Source: Citrobacter enshiensis (GTDB lineage Bacteria > Pseudomonadota > Gammaproteobacteria > Enterobacterales > Enterobacteriaceae). From it: a stretch of 64,000 nt of DNA. The stretch lies in assembly GCF_029338175.1 (NCBI RefSeq), contig NZ_CP119862.1, forward strand, positions 3,100,001 to 3,164,000, in the 5' to 3' direction. Shown one piece after another: positions 40,847 through 50,697 of this stretch. The stretch's first letter is position 1; each line of letters starts with the position of its first letter. The translations under genes were made by a program, and so were the position numbers. The notes under the pieces were generated by a model. That model was not told the DNA's origin. It was given only the letters and a program-made list of their open reading frames with translations, and did not search any database.

Positions 40847-42793
40847 TTATTCCCTGGCCAGCGCATCGACAGGATCCAGTCGGGCGGCGTTTCGCGCCGG
40901 TAACCAACCGAATAAAATCCCGGTAAATGTTGAACACAAAAAAGCGGTAATCAGGGCTATCGGCGAGAAGCCGATTTCCCAACCAGGTAAAAACAGCTGC
41001 AGCGTAAATGCGATCAACATCGACAGGCCAATCCCCAAGGCTCCGCCCACCAGACACACCAACACCGCTTCAATTAAGAACTGCTGCAGCACATCACTGG
41101 CGCGCGCACCTACCGCCATACGGATACCGATCTCCCGCGTACGTTCCGTCACCGAAACCAGCATAATGTTCATAACGCCTATCCCGCCGACGACCAGCGA
41201 GATCACCGCCACCAGGGTCAGAAACAGTTGCAGGGTACGGGTGGTCTTTTCAGCCGTTTTCAGGACGCCATCCATGTTCCAGGCGAAGAAATCCTTTTTA
41301 CCGTGGCGTAACGTCAACAAACGGGTGAGCTGTTGTTCCGCCTGTGCACTGTCAAAACCTTCTTTCACGCGAACCGTAATCGAATTCAGCCACGATTGCC
41401 CCATCACCCGCCCTGACATCGTGCTATACGGCAACCAGACCCTGAGGATCTTACTGCTGCCAAACATCGACTGTTTCTCTTCCGCCACGCCAATCACCGT
41501 GGCAGGCATATTGCCGACCAGGATAACTTCGCCCACCACCGTAGTTTTGTTCGGAAATAGCTGACGCCGGGTGTTATTGTCCAGTACCACCACCTGCGCC
41601 CGCCCGTTTAACTGTTCACGATTAAAGGTATTTCCTTCACTGAAACTCATCCCGTAAACGTTAAAATAGTCCCCGCTGACGCCATTGGCGCTGGCCGCCA
41701 CATCGATATTTGCGTAACGTAAGCGTAGATTCTGCGAAACTGCAGGCGTCGCGGAACTGACCCAGGGTTGTTTTTGAATCGCCGTCAAATCGTCGTATTT
41801 CAGCGCCTGCTGATACTGGGGATCGTCATCGCCAAAATCTTTGCCGGGATAGATATCGATAGTATTGGTTCCGATAGAACGGATATCCGCCAGCACCAGT
41901 TGCTTTGCCGCATCGCCCACCACCACAATCGACACCACCGATGCGATACCGATGATGATCCCCAGCATCGTGAGCAACGTGCGCATTTTGTTGGCCGCCA
42001 TTGCCAGCCACGCCATGGTCAGCGCCTCACGAAAACCGCTGACAAACTGATTCCAGCCGGAGGCGGTCTTAACGGCAGTTCCGGCAATACTCTCACCGCT
42101 AACCGTTTTTTGCGACGGCGGGTTACGCACAATCTCGCCATCGTGAATTTCAATCACCCGTTCTGCCTGCGCCGCGACCAGTGGATCGTGAGTGACGATA
42201 ATGACCGTATGACCGCGATCGCGCAGTTGATGCAGAATAGCCATCACCTCTTCGCCAGAATGGCTGTCCAGCGCCCCCGTGGGCTCATCCGCAAGGATAA
42301 CCTGCCCACCGTTCATCAGCGCGCGGGCGATACTGACACGCTGCTGTTGCCCGCCAGAAAGCTGGGAAGGCCGGTAGTCAATACGATCCCCCAGCCCCAG
42401 CCGTTGCAATAGCTCCTGAGCGCGGGCTAGTCGCTGTTTACGCTCGGTTCCGGCATAAACCGCAGGCACCTCGACGTTTTGTGTCGCCGTCAGATGTGAG
42501 AGCAGATGATAACGCTGAAAAATAAAGCCGAAGTGTTCACGCCGCAACTGCGCCAGCGCGTCTCTGTCGAGGGTAGAAACATCCTGCCCCGCCACCCGAT
42601 AGGTGCCGCTGGTGGGTTTATCCAGGCACCCCAGAATATTCATCAGCGTGGATTTACCCGAGCCTGAAGCTCCGACAATCGCCACCATTTCACCCGCCTG
42701 AATGTGCAACGAGATGCCTTTAAGCACCTCCACCTGCTCCTCGCCAGACGGGTAGCTACGGCGAATATCGTTCAGTTCCAGCAACGCCGTCAT
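40847..42793 (-). CDS. macB: Macrolide export ABC transporter MacB
   Basis: This 648-residue inner-membrane protein has an N-terminal ABC ATPase (Walker [10 protein letters not shown] near residue 41, signature LSGGQQQRV near 145, Walker [13 protein letters not shown] near 166). A long periplasmic domain and FtsX-type helices follow (one near 270, three between about 520 and 640). With MacA and TolC it extrudes macrolides and, in enterobacteria, other substrates such as enterotoxin or siderophore-related compounds. It overlaps macA by four bases, so the two are translationally coupled. Confidence 0.96.
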   Translation of the reverse strand: MTALLELNDIRRSYPSGEEQVEVLKGISLHIQAGEMVAIVGASGSGKSTLMNILGCLDKPTSGTYRVAGQDVSTLDRDALAQLRREHFGFIFQRYHLLSHLTATQNVEVPAVYAGTERKQRLARAQELLQRLGLGDRIDYRPSQLSGGQQQRVSIARALMNGGQVILADEPTGALDSHSGEEVMAILHQLRDRGHTVIIVTHDPLVAAQAERVIEIHDGEIVRNPPSQKTVSGESIAGTAVKTASGWNQFVSGFREALTMAWLAMAANKMRTLLTMLGIIIGIASVVSIVVVGDAAKQLVLADIRSIGTNTIDIYPGKDFGDDDPQYQQALKYDDLTAIQKQPWVSSATPAVSQNLRLRYANIDVAASANGVSGDYFNVYGMSFSEGNTFNREQLNGRAQVVVLDNNTRRQLFPNKTTVVGEVILVGNMPATVIGVAEEKQSMFGSSKILRVWLPYSTMSGRVMGQSWLNSITVRVKEGFDSAQAEQQLTRLLTLRHGKKDFFAWNMDGVLKTAEKTTRTLQLFLTLVAVISLVVGGIGVMNIMLVSVTERTREIGIRMAVGARASDVLQQFLIEAVLVCLVGGALGIGLSMLIAFTLQLFLPGWEIGFSPIALITAFLCSTFTGILFGWLPARNAARLDPVDALARE

Positions 42794-43905
42794 TGCGCGG
42801 CTCCTGGTTTGCCCTCACCCGTAACGACTTCATCCCCCTCTTCCAGACCTTTGACGATCTCCACATCGGTATCATTACGCGAGCCAATCGATACTTCCCG
42901 TTCGCGGGTTTCTCCGTTACGCAGTAGCGTGACTTTGTAGCGATTGTTTCCGATAGGGTCGCCCAGAGCGGAGAGTGGAATGGTCAGAACATTTTTAATG
43001 TCGGTAAGCTGAATATGGACCTGAGCCGTCATGTCGAGACGCAAAACGCCATTCGGATTGGGTACTTCAAAACGGGCGTAGTAAAAAATGGCGTCGTTGA
43101 CTTTTTCAGGCGTCGGCAGAACGTCTTTCAACGCCCCTTCATAGCGTGTCTGAGGGTCACCAAGCACGGTAAACCAGGCCTTTTGCCCCGGTTTCAAATG
43201 AATGACATCCGCTTCTGACACCTGCGCTTTCACCAGCATCGTGCTCATATCCGCCAGCGTCAGGATGTTCGGCGCCTGTTGGGCAGCGATCACTGTTTGT
43301 CCTTGCAGGGTGGTGATTTGCGTCACTTCCCCCGCCATCGGCGCCACGATACGGGTGTAATCCAGGTTGGTTTTTGCGGTATCCAGAGACGCCTGATTTC
43401 GCTTAATTTGCGCGTCAATGGTGCCGATTTGTGCCTGCTTAACGGCCATCTCCGTGGCGGCAGTATCCAGATCCTGCTGCGAGACGGCCTGCGTTTTTGC
43501 CAGTTGCTGTTGGCGAGAAAATGTCACCCGCGCCAGTTTCCATTCGGCTTGCGCCTGAAGTCGCTGAGCGTGCAGTTCCATCAGCGTGGCTTCGACTTCT
43601 TTAATCTGGTTTTGCGCCTGTTCAGGATCGATAACGCCGAGTAACTGGTCTTTTTTGACTTTATCGCCAATGGCCACCGACAGCGTCTTCAACTGCCCGC
43701 TGACCTGCGCCCCGACATCCACTTTACGCAACGCATCCAGTTTGCCGGTGGCGAGTACGCTTTGCTGAAGGTCACCGGGGCGAACAATCAGCGTCTGATA
43801 ATTAGGCAGCGGCGCATTCAGCGCTCTCCAGACAGCAATCAGCCCCACGATAATGACCACTATCGCAAGCAGATACCGCTTTTTAAGCTTTCCCTTGATG
43901 TTCAT
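42790..43905 (-). CDS. macA: Periplasmic adaptor (membrane fusion) protein MacA
   Basis: This 371-residue MFP-family protein links MacB to TolC. A single N-terminal membrane helix (residues about 9-26, [16 protein letters not shown]) anchors it. Then come a lipoyl-like domain, a long alpha-helical hairpin (about 95-190, rich in Gln, Ala and Lys), a beta-barrel and a membrane-proximal domain. Length equals K-12 MacA. Its upstream region, shared with divergent ybjX, contains a PhoP-box-like sequence. Confidence 0.96.
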   Translation of the reverse strand: MNIKGKLKKRYLLAIVVIIVGLIAVWRALNAPLPNYQTLIVRPGDLQQSVLATGKLDALRKVDVGAQVSGQLKTLSVAIGDKVKKDQLLGVIDPEQAQNQIKEVEATLMELHAQRLQAQAEWKLARVTFSRQQQLAKTQAVSQQDLDTAATEMAVKQAQIGTIDAQIKRNQASLDTAKTNLDYTRIVAPMAGEVTQITTLQGQTVIAAQQAPNILTLADMSTMLVKAQVSEADVIHLKPGQKAWFTVLGDPQTRYEGALKDVLPTPEKVNDAIFYYARFEVPNPNGVLRLDMTAQVHIQLTDIKNVLTIPLSALGDPIGNNRYKVTLLRNGETREREVSIGSRNDTDVEIVKGLEEGDEVVTGEGKPGAAQ

Positions 43906-43953
43906 AAAAATCCTGAATTCCCCGTATATTCCGCCAGAGTGATTGAGCCAACA

Positions 43954-43970
43954 TCAACCAATAATAAACA
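43954..43970 (-). promoter_or_regulatory. Putative PhoP box between macA and ybjX
   Basis: On the minus strand the sequence reads TGTTTA, five bases, then GGTTGA, a good match to the PhoP direct-repeat consensus of (T/G)GTTTA-N5-(T/G)GTTTA. ybjX is PhoP-activated in Salmonella and E. coli, and macAB has also been tied to PhoP in Salmonella. The orientation points toward macA, so which gene it serves is open. Confidence 0.55.
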
Positions 43971-44067
43971 AGTATTGAAAGGCAATGAGAGTAACAGAGT
44001 TATTGATATTTGGTTAAGTATGCTGATGGTGAAATCCATGCGACACCTTTTTATTGGATGGTTGAAT

Positions 44068-45018
44068 ATGTCGCAGCTCACCGAAAATGCTTTCTCTCCT
44101 TCTCGCCCCATGACGAGCCTGGGGTTATTTTTCAGTCTGACCCGCGGCCTGTGGCGCCCGGGGAAATTCTGGCATCAACGCAGTTTCCGGCGGAAATTTA
44201 TGTTGCGCTCCCTGCTGATGCCCCGTTTGAGTCGTGAATGGATGACCGAGCTTTCACAGTGGCCGGATCTGAACGTCTTGCTGACGCGACAACCGCGACT
44301 CCCGGTCCGCCTTCATCGCCCCTACCTTGCGGCAAATCTGGGCCGCAAACAATTACTGGAAGCATTGCGTTATCATTACGCCCTGCTGCATACGTTCATG
44401 ACGCCAGAAGAATTAAGCACATATATGAACACGCCCGGGTTACAGCTGGCGCAACTGGAAGGTAAAAATGGGGAAATCTTCACTCTTGAACTGACCATGA
44501 TGGTCTCCCTCGATAAAGAGGGTGACAGCACCATACTCGTGCGTAACGGTGACGGGGAAACGCTGGCGGAAATGACCTTCACCCTGTGTGAATATCAGGG
44601 CAAACGGACCCTGTTTATCGGCGGGTTACAGGGCGGTAAGCGCGAGCTCCCCCATGAAGCTATTCAAAGCGCGACCAAATCCTGTCACGGTTTATTTCCC
44701 AAACGTCTGGTCATGGAGGCCGTATGCCGATTCGCCGAACGTTTGCAGGTCAAACAAATTCTTGCTGTCAGCAATGAGACGCACATTTACCGTAGCCTGC
44801 GCTATCGGGATAAAGATGACAAAATCCACGCCGACTACAGCGCCTTTTGGGCGGCCTGTGGGGGGGAGTGCGATGAAAATGGCTATTACCACCTTCCCTG
44901 CACGCTCACGCGCAAGGACATATCGGAAATCGCCAGCAAGAAACGCGCTGAATACCGTCGTCGCTATCAGATGCTGGACGCTATTCAGGCGCAAATGTCA
45001 GATTTGTTCCGCCGTTAA
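44068..45018 (+). CDS. ybjX: VirK/YbjX family protein
   Basis: This protein of about 316 residues belongs to the DUF535/VirK-YbjX family, a PhoP-controlled group linked to envelope stress and resistance to antimicrobial peptides in enteric bacteria. The conserved C-terminal domain includes GLFPKRLVMEAVCRFAERL and KRAEYRRRYQMLD. I chose the ATG at 44068 (MSQLTENAFSPSR), preceded by GGATGG. An in-frame ATG at 44026 would give 330 residues, the length I recall for K-12 YbjX, so the start is uncertain by 14 residues. It converges on ybjD with a 4-bp overlap. Confidence 0.88.
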   Translation: MSQLTENAFSPSRPMTSLGLFFSLTRGLWRPGKFWHQRSFRRKFMLRSLLMPRLSREWMTELSQWPDLNVLLTRQPRLPVRLHRPYLAANLGRKQLLEALRYHYALLHTFMTPEELSTYMNTPGLQLAQLEGKNGEIFTLELTMMVSLDKEGDSTILVRNGDGETLAEMTFTLCEYQGKRTLFIGGLQGGKRELPHEAIQSATKSCHGLFPKRLVMEAVCRFAERLQVKQILAVSNETHIYRSLRYRDKDDKIHADYSAFWAACGGECDENGYYHLPCTLTRKDISEIASKKRAEYRRRYQMLDAIQAQMSDLFRR

Positions 45019-46673
45019 TCGGCCCGGCCACGCGCCAGCCAGAGCACGCGTGAGAACATCTTTCTGAACAGGGTCGGCACCGCATCAACGCCGCGCCGAC
45101 CCGCTTCCATGGCAACTTCAATGGCAAGGTCCGGTTTCGATGAGCGATGGATCGCTTTAGAAATAATCTTGCGCATGTTCATCGGAATATTTTCCGGGAT
45201 CTGCGCCACCCGGTGAAAGACGTCTGAAAATCCCTGCCGGTACATAAAATGTTCCATATCCAGCGCAGGTAATACGGTGAGATGCTCACGCTCCGCTTCC
45301 CGGTCGTTATCAAGCAAGCTGCGCACCGTGGCGGCATATTTTTTCCCCGCTTCATCGCCGTCGACCAGCACATGCCACTCAATCCCCATCCGTCGGGCGA
45401 ATTTCACCAGCGGTTTTAAACCCGACTGGGCAAACTCAATCACTTTAATCCCTTCAGCGTCAAAGTGATGCCCGCATTGACGCGCCAGTTCGTTGATAAC
45501 CCAGGTTTCGGTTTCACCCTCGACCAGTAACCAGCAGCGCGCAAATAAAGAAGAGGCGCGGTTGAAACGAATATGAAACGCAATGCGCCGTCCATCTTCC
45601 GCACTCAACCCACCGGGTCCCAACCGCCACGCCGCCACGCGCGAGGATTCACGCACCAGGCGAACAACATGTTCCACCGGAGTGAGCGACAACAACTCAC
45701 CAGAGTTAGTCGTGGCCACACGTTGCAGCGGCAGCAGATTCAACAGTTGCCAGGCCACCGACAGCATAATGGGATGTAACCGCGTTTCCGGGTCTTCTAC
45801 CAGCAACAGAGGCCGTGCATCTTTATCTAACCTCAGGGAGCCTTTTGCCTGTAATAACGTCGAAAACAGCCCCAGCAGAATCACCCGATGGGTACGCCCG
45901 CCGGGTTTGTCGATCATTCGGTTGATGATGTCCAGATACCGCCAGCTTCGCTGTTCGTTATTCGAACGTCGACGCATGAGCCGATAGCGTGATTGCCCGG
46001 CGCCTTGCTCAGAGAAGTAATGTTCCAGCAATTGCACCATCGCCGACAGCCCCTGACGTATCTGGCTGTCGGTCAGATTCTGGGGACGCATCGCCAGTTC
46101 CCGGGCCAGAAAATCCAGTTGCCTGGCGGTCACTTCCACATCGGGCATATCGGGCACCGTACCGTTACGGATCCGGCGCATAAAACGCGCATCGCGCAGG
46201 CGCAGTACCGGCATCAGGCGAATAAGATGCCGGGCCTGGTCGTTAATATCGTCAACGGGTAATGGATGTCCGTCGCCATCAAGGAAACTGCGCAATGTCA
46301 TGACAGTGTCGTCTTCGGCGCATTCGCCTTCCAGACGATAAAAAATGCGGTGATAGTCGTCGCGACACAGCGTCCAGCAGTCGGCCAGCGGGCGATAACG
46401 ACGCACCCGGTGGCGGCCAGGTTGCGATTCACGAAACGTGAGAATGATATGCAGATGGTGTTCCCGATCCTGGATATCGCCGGGAGGAAACCAGAAATCC
46501 TCACGGACAAAATGATAAAGATCGGATTCCGGCGACAGCAACAGGGTCAGCGCGTCCAGCAAACTGGATTTACCCCAGGCGTTCTCCCCAATCAGTACGT
46601 TGTTTTGCTCCAGCATCAACGACAGTCGATTGATCCCGCGAAAACCTACAATCTCAACGCGTTCGAGAATCAT
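45015..46673 (-). CDS. ybjD: OLD-family ATP-dependent nuclease YbjD
   Basis: This 552-residue protein fuses an ABC/SMC-type ATPase to a C-terminal Toprim nuclease domain, the OLD architecture. Walker A is GENAWGKSSLLDAL near residue 30. An ABC-type D-loop region (LLLVEDPETRLHP) lies near 288. The Toprim motifs are LLVEGETE near 380 and HVLVDGDEAGKKY near 424. OLD proteins include phage defence factors such as P2 Old; the role of YbjD is not established. Length matches K-12. Its 3' end overlaps the 3' end of ybjX by four bases on the opposite strand. Confidence 0.93.
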   Translation of the reverse strand: MILERVEIVGFRGINRLSLMLEQNNVLIGENAWGKSSLLDALTLLLSPESDLYHFVREDFWFPPGDIQDREHHLHIILTFRESQPGRHRVRRYRPLADCWTLCRDDYHRIFYRLEGECAEDDTVMTLRSFLDGDGHPLPVDDINDQARHLIRLMPVLRLRDARFMRRIRNGTVPDMPDVEVTARQLDFLARELAMRPQNLTDSQIRQGLSAMVQLLEHYFSEQGAGQSRYRLMRRRSNNEQRSWRYLDIINRMIDKPGGRTHRVILLGLFSTLLQAKGSLRLDKDARPLLLVEDPETRLHPIMLSVAWQLLNLLPLQRVATTNSGELLSLTPVEHVVRLVRESSRVAAWRLGPGGLSAEDGRRIAFHIRFNRASSLFARCWLLVEGETETWVINELARQCGHHFDAEGIKVIEFAQSGLKPLVKFARRMGIEWHVLVDGDEAGKKYAATVRSLLDNDREAEREHLTVLPALDMEHFMYRQGFSDVFHRVAQIPENIPMNMRKIISKAIHRSSKPDLAIEVAMEAGRRGVDAVPTLFRKMFSRVLWLARGRAD

Positions 46674-47099
46674 GCTTCCTCCAGAAAAGAGTCACTATTC
46701 CATTAAGCTATCCGCAGTATAACGGTAAAATCTCACGGCTGATGTGATGTCCGCACGGTCACAACAGGCAACGGATTGAATAATGAACGCGTCATACAGC
46801 GTGTCCCGCCCAGATACATTTCAAGAATAAGAGAATAATATAATAGTTAACTTAATGAATTATATCATTTTTCAATAAAACCACCTTCAGGTGAAAATGC
46901 ACTACACTGTTTCTATGGAAAATTGGCTCAAGGAATAACTGCACATTGCCCTAAATCAAATTTCGTAGATTTATTTAACTGGTGATTGGGTGGCGTTCGT
47001 TTTTAAAATACCGGTTCATGCATTCTATCGTCACCCTTTTATGGCGATAAATACGGTTGGCATGAGAAATCATGACCAATTTTTTAAATTGAGGTGGAT
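46674..47099. other. Divergent ybjD/aqpZ intergenic region
   Basis: This 426-bp stretch contains no supported gene. It is AT-rich, especially 46840-46880. It holds the start regions of ybjD and aqpZ. GAGGTGG just before 47100 is the aqpZ ribosome-binding site. I could not assign a promoter with confidence. Confidence 0.5.
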
Positions 47100-47837
47100 A
47101 TGTTCAGAAAATTAGCGGCCGAATGTTTTGGTACATTCTGGCTTGTTTTTGGTGGTTGCGGGAGTGCCGTTCTGGCAGCAGCGTTTCCTGAATTAGGTAT
47201 TGGATTTGCTGGCGTTGCGCTGGCATTTGGTCTGACCGTTTTAACCATGGCATTTGCTGTTGGTCATATTTCTGGTGGTCATTTTAACCCGGCAGTCACG
47301 TTAGGTTTATGGGCCGGCGGTCGTTTCCCGGCAAAAGACGTTATTGGTTATATTATCGCTCAGGTCGTCGGCGGCATTATTGCTGCGGCAGTGCTTTATC
47401 TTATTGCCAGCGGTAAAGCTGGCTTTGATGCGACCGCCAGTGGATTTGCATCAAATGGCTACGGTGAGCATTCGCCAGGCGGTTACTCGATGCTTTCCGC
47501 CATTGTCATTGAAATTGTCCTGACCGCCGGTTTCTTATTAGTGATTCACGGTGCAACCGATAAAAACGCGCCAGCGGGCTTTGCCCCTATTGCGATTGGT
47601 CTTGCACTTACCCTGATTCACTTAATCAGTATTCCGGTGACCAATACGTCCGTTAACCCGGCGCGTAGCACCGCCGTTGCCCTCTTCCAGGGCGGTTGGG
47701 CGCTGGAACAGCTGTGGTTGTTCTGGGTGATGCCAATCATCGGCGGCATCCTCGGTGGTCTTATCTACCGCACGCTGCTGGAAAAACGCGACGCGGATAC
47801 TGATAATGCACGCGCTGCGGTGTCAGATAGCAATTAG
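47100..47837 (+). CDS. aqpZ: Aquaporin Z
   Basis: This 245-residue six-helix water channel has both pore-forming NPA motifs: GGHFNPAVT near residue 63 and SVNPARS near 186. Helices fill the rest of the chain. I chose the ATG at 47100 with GAGGTGG immediately upstream; the GTG two codons earlier lies within that site. K-12 AqpZ ends at about residue 231 (LLEKRD), while this copy continues with 14 more residues ([14 protein letters not shown]), a polar cytoplasmic tail. Identity is secure. Confidence 0.96.
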   Translation: MFRKLAAECFGTFWLVFGGCGSAVLAAAFPELGIGFAGVALAFGLTVLTMAFAVGHISGGHFNPAVTLGLWAGGRFPAKDVIGYIIAQVVGGIIAAAVLYLIASGKAGFDATASGFASNGYGEHSPGGYSMLSAIVIEIVLTAGFLLVIHGATDKNAPAGFAPIAIGLALTLIHLISIPVTNTSVNPARSTAVALFQGGWALEQLWLFWVMPIIGGILGGLIYRTLLEKRDADTDNARAAVSDSN

Positions 47838-47877
47838 CGTATCTGACCAACAGGTCCGCGAGCTGCATAAAAATGTA

Positions 47878-47915
47878 AGCCGGGTAAGGCGTAACCGCCA
47901 CCCGGCTTTTATTTT
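47878..47915. repeat. REP-like hairpin and likely terminator after aqpZ
   Basis: AGCCGGGTAAGGCG and CCGCCACCCGGCT form an imperfect hairpin with REP-like character. It is followed by TTTTATTTT, so it probably also ends aqpZ transcription. Confidence 0.7.
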
Positions 47916-47991
47916 GCTCTTTGACTGCACAGCCGGAATTGGGTAGTGTCACTGGCGCTAAACAGATACTCATTAAAGGACCCGGCTGTTC

Positions 47992-48891
47992 ATGTTTTCA
48001 GGACTCTTAATCATTCTGCTCCCGCTGATGGTGGGCTACCTCGTTCCCCTTCGGCATAAACCTGCATTAATCCTGATCAATCGCTTGTTGAGCTGGATGG
48101 TTTATCTCATCCTTTTCTTTATGGGTATTAGTCTGGCGTTTCTGGATAACCTCGCCAGTAATCTGCTCTCTATTTTTTATTACTCTGCCGTCAGTATTAC
48201 CGTTATTTTGCTGTGTAATATTGCTGCATTACTGTGGCTGGAACGCTCAATACCCTGGCGGCACAACCACCAGCAGGAAAAACTGCCGTCGCGTATTGCT
48301 ATGGCGCTGGAGTCGCTTAAATTATGCGGCGTCGTGGTGCTCGGTTTTGCGCTTGGACTCAGCGGGTTGGCTTTTTTACAACACGCGACTGAAGCCAGCG
48401 AATATACGCTGATCTTTTTATTGTTCCTGGTGGGGATTCAATTACGCAACAGCGGCATGACCCTGAAACAAATTGTGCTGAATCGCCGGGGAATGATTGT
48501 CGCGGTCGTGGTGGTTGCCAGCTCCCTGGTGGGCGGCCTGATCAATGCGTTTATTCTCGACCTGCCTCTCAACACCGCGCTGGCAATGGCGTCCGGTTTC
48601 GGCTGGTATTCCCTTTCGGGTATCCTGCTCACCGAATCCTTCGGACCGGTCATCGGCAGTTCCGCCTTCTTTAACGATCTGGCGCGAGAGCTGGTAGCCA
48701 TCATGCTGATCCCCGGTTTAGTCCGTCGTAGCCGTTCTACCGCCTTAGGCTTGTGCGGCGCCACGTCGATGGATTTTACCCTGCCCGTGCTACAGCGCAC
48801 AGGCGGCCTGGAGATGGTCCCTGCCGCGATTGTTCACGGTTTTATACTGAGTCTGCTGGTGCCCATCCTGATGGCGTTTTTCTCCGCCTGA
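47992..48891 (+). CDS. lysO: L-lysine exporter LysO (YbjE)
   Basis: This 299-residue integral membrane protein of the DUF340/LysO family exports lysine and some toxic analogues. About eight hydrophobic segments are visible, starting with [17 protein letters not shown]. The family region [22 protein letters not shown] is near residue 200 and [17 protein letters not shown] near 255. Length matches E. coli YbjE. In E. coli it is regulated by ArgP and a lysine-responsive element; I did not identify such a site here. It precedes hcp by 142 bp. Confidence 0.93.
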   Translation: MFSGLLIILLPLMVGYLVPLRHKPALILINRLLSWMVYLILFFMGISLAFLDNLASNLLSIFYYSAVSITVILLCNIAALLWLERSIPWRHNHQQEKLPSRIAMALESLKLCGVVVLGFALGLSGLAFLQHATEASEYTLIFLLFLVGIQLRNSGMTLKQIVLNRRGMIVAVVVVASSLVGGLINAFILDLPLNTALAMASGFGWYSLSGILLTESFGPVIGSSAFFNDLARELVAIMLIPGLVRRSRSTALGLCGATSMDFTLPVLQRTGGLEMVPAAIVHGFILSLLVPILMAFFSA

Positions 48892-48899
48892 TACCTCCC

Positions 48900-48921
48900 T
48901 GGCGGTAGAGCGCTACCGCCA
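48900..48921. repeat. Perfect 9-bp inverted repeat after lysO
   Basis: Arms at 48900-48908 and 48913-48921 pair perfectly around a 4-nt loop. On the plus strand it is followed by A residues rather than T, so it is a poor classical terminator for lysO. Confidence 0.5.
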
Positions 48922-48924
48922 AAA

Positions 48925-48938
48925 TTGCGCTAAATCAA
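48925..48938 (+). promoter_or_regulatory. Putative FNR site upstream of hcp
   Basis: TTGCGCTAAATCAA matches the FNR consensus TTGAT-N4-ATCAA in one perfect and one partial half-site. It is centred about 68 bp upstream of a likely transcription start near 49000, consistent with anaerobic activation of hcp in E. coli. Confidence 0.55.
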
Positions 48939-48997
48939 TCTCCCTGCAAGTTGTATCAGAAATCCCTTTTATCCCTTCACGCACAGGCATAATCTTA

Positions 48998-49020
48998 AAG
49001 ATGTATATTAAATATAACTT
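48998..49020 (+). promoter_or_regulatory. Putative NsrR box at the hcp promoter
   Basis: A 23-bp imperfect palindrome begins AAGATGTATAT and ends AAATATAACTT, close to the NsrR inverted-repeat consensus. It lies just after a CATAAT -10-like element (48988-48993), so bound NsrR would block transcription until nitric oxide is present. Confidence 0.7.
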
Positions 49021-49033
49021 TAAAGGTGTGACC

Positions 49034-50686
49034 ATGTTTTGTGTGCAATGTGAACAAACCATCCGTACTCCGGCAGGAAACGGCTGCTCTTACGCGCAGG
49101 GTATGTGCGGTAAAACGGCTGAAACCTCCGATCTGCAGGATCTGCTGATTGCCTCCCTACAAGGTCTGTCTGCATGGGCCGTCAAAGCCCGTGAATACGG
49201 CATCATCGACCACGAAATTGATAACTTTGCGCCGCGTGCGTTTTTCTCCACGCTGACCAACGTTAACTTCGATTCACCCCGCATTGTCGGCTACGCCCGC
49301 GAAGCCATCGCGATGCGTGAAGCGCTGAAAGCGCAGTGTCTGAACATCGATGCCAACGCCACCGTCAACAACCCGATGGCTGACCTGCAAATGGCGAGCG
49401 ACGATCTGGGCGCGCTGCAACGTCAGGCCGCTGAATTTACCCCGAATAAAGACAAAGCCACCATTGGCGAGAACATTCTCGGCCTGCGTCTGCTTTGCCT
49501 GTACGGCCTGAAAGGTGCCGCTGCTTATATGGAGCACGCGCACGTACTCGGTCAGTACGACAACGATATCTACGCGCAGTACCACAAAATCATGGCGTGG
49601 CTGGGCACCTGGCCTTCCGATATGAACGCTCTGCTGGGGTGCTCAATGGAAATCGGTCAGATGAACTTCAAAGTGATGAGCATTCTGGATACCGGTGAAA
49701 CCACCAAATACGGTCACCCAACACCGACTCAGGTCAACGTTAAAGCCACCGAAGGCAAATGCATTCTGATCTCCGGTCACGACCTGAAAGATCTCTACAA
49801 CCTGCTGGAGCAAACCGAAGGTACCGGCGTTAACGTCTACACCCACGGCGAAATGCTGCCCGCGCACGGTTACCCGGAACTGCGTAAATTCAAACATCTG
49901 ATCGGTAACTACGGCAGCGGCTGGCAGAACCAGCAGGTTGAATTCGCCCGCTTCCCTGGCCCTATCGTGATGACCTCTAACTGCATCATCGACCCAACCG
50001 TTGGCGCGTATGACGACCGTATCTGGACCCGCAGCATCGTCGGTTGGCCGGGCGTTAGCCATCTCGAAGGTGACAACTTCGGTCCGGTTATCGCTCAGGC
50101 GCAGCAGATGGCAGGCTTCCCGTACAGCGAAATCCCACACCTGATCACCGTCGGTTTCGGTCGTCAGACGCTGCTGGGCGCTGCGGATACGCTTATCGAT
50201 CTGGTGAGCCGTGAAAAACTGCGCCACATCTTCCTGGTCGGCGGCTGCGACGGCGCACGCGGCGAACGTAACTACTTCACCGATTTCGCCACCAGCGTAC
50301 CGGACGACTGTCTGATCCTGACCCTGGCCTGTGGCAAATACCGCTTCAACAAACTGGACTTCGGCGATATCGAAGGTCTGCCGCGTCTGGTTGATGCAGG
50401 TCAGTGTAATGACGCTTACTCCGCCATTATTCTGGCGGTCACGCTGGCGGAAAAACTGGGCTGTGGCGTGAACGATCTGCCGCTGTCTCTGGTGCTTTCC
50501 TGGTTCGAACAGAAAGCGATTGTGATCCTGCTGACCCTGCTGTCATTGGGTGTGAAAAACATCGTCACCGGCCCTACAGCGCCAGGTTTCTTCACCCCGG
50601 ATCTGCTGGCCGTACTCAACGAGAAATTTGGTCTGCGTTCCGTCACCACCGTTGAAGAAGATATGAAGCAACTGCTGAGCGCGTAA
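49034..50686 (+). CDS. hcp: Hybrid cluster protein (hydroxylamine/NO reductase)
   Basis: This 550-residue Fe-S enzyme reduces nitric oxide under anaerobic nitrosative stress. Four N-terminal cysteines, C3, C6, C18 and C25, give the CxxC-x11-CxxxxxxC spacing typical of the enterobacterial class. Further ligands to the hybrid 4Fe-2S-2O cluster lie in [30 protein letters not shown] and LACGKYRF. I chose the ATG at 49034, with AAAGGTGTG upstream, matching K-12 length. hcr starts 11 bp after the stop codon. NsrR- and FNR-like sites upstream fit its known control. Confidence 0.96.
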   Translation: MFCVQCEQTIRTPAGNGCSYAQGMCGKTAETSDLQDLLIASLQGLSAWAVKAREYGIIDHEIDNFAPRAFFSTLTNVNFDSPRIVGYAREAIAMREALKAQCLNIDANATVNNPMADLQMASDDLGALQRQAAEFTPNKDKATIGENILGLRLLCLYGLKGAAAYMEHAHVLGQYDNDIYAQYHKIMAWLGTWPSDMNALLGCSMEIGQMNFKVMSILDTGETTKYGHPTPTQVNVKATEGKCILISGHDLKDLYNLLEQTEGTGVNVYTHGEMLPAHGYPELRKFKHLIGNYGSGWQNQQVEFARFPGPIVMTSNCIIDPTVGAYDDRIWTRSIVGWPGVSHLEGDNFGPVIAQAQQMAGFPYSEIPHLITVGFGRQTLLGAADTLIDLVSREKLRHIFLVGGCDGARGERNYFTDFATSVPDDCLILTLACGKYRFNKLDFGDIEGLPRLVDAGQCNDAYSAIILAVTLAEKLGCGVNDLPLSLVLSWFEQKAIVILLTLLSLGVKNIVTGPTAPGFFTPDLLAVLNEKFGLRSVTTVEEDMKQLLSA

Positions 50687-50697
50687 GGAGTTACATC

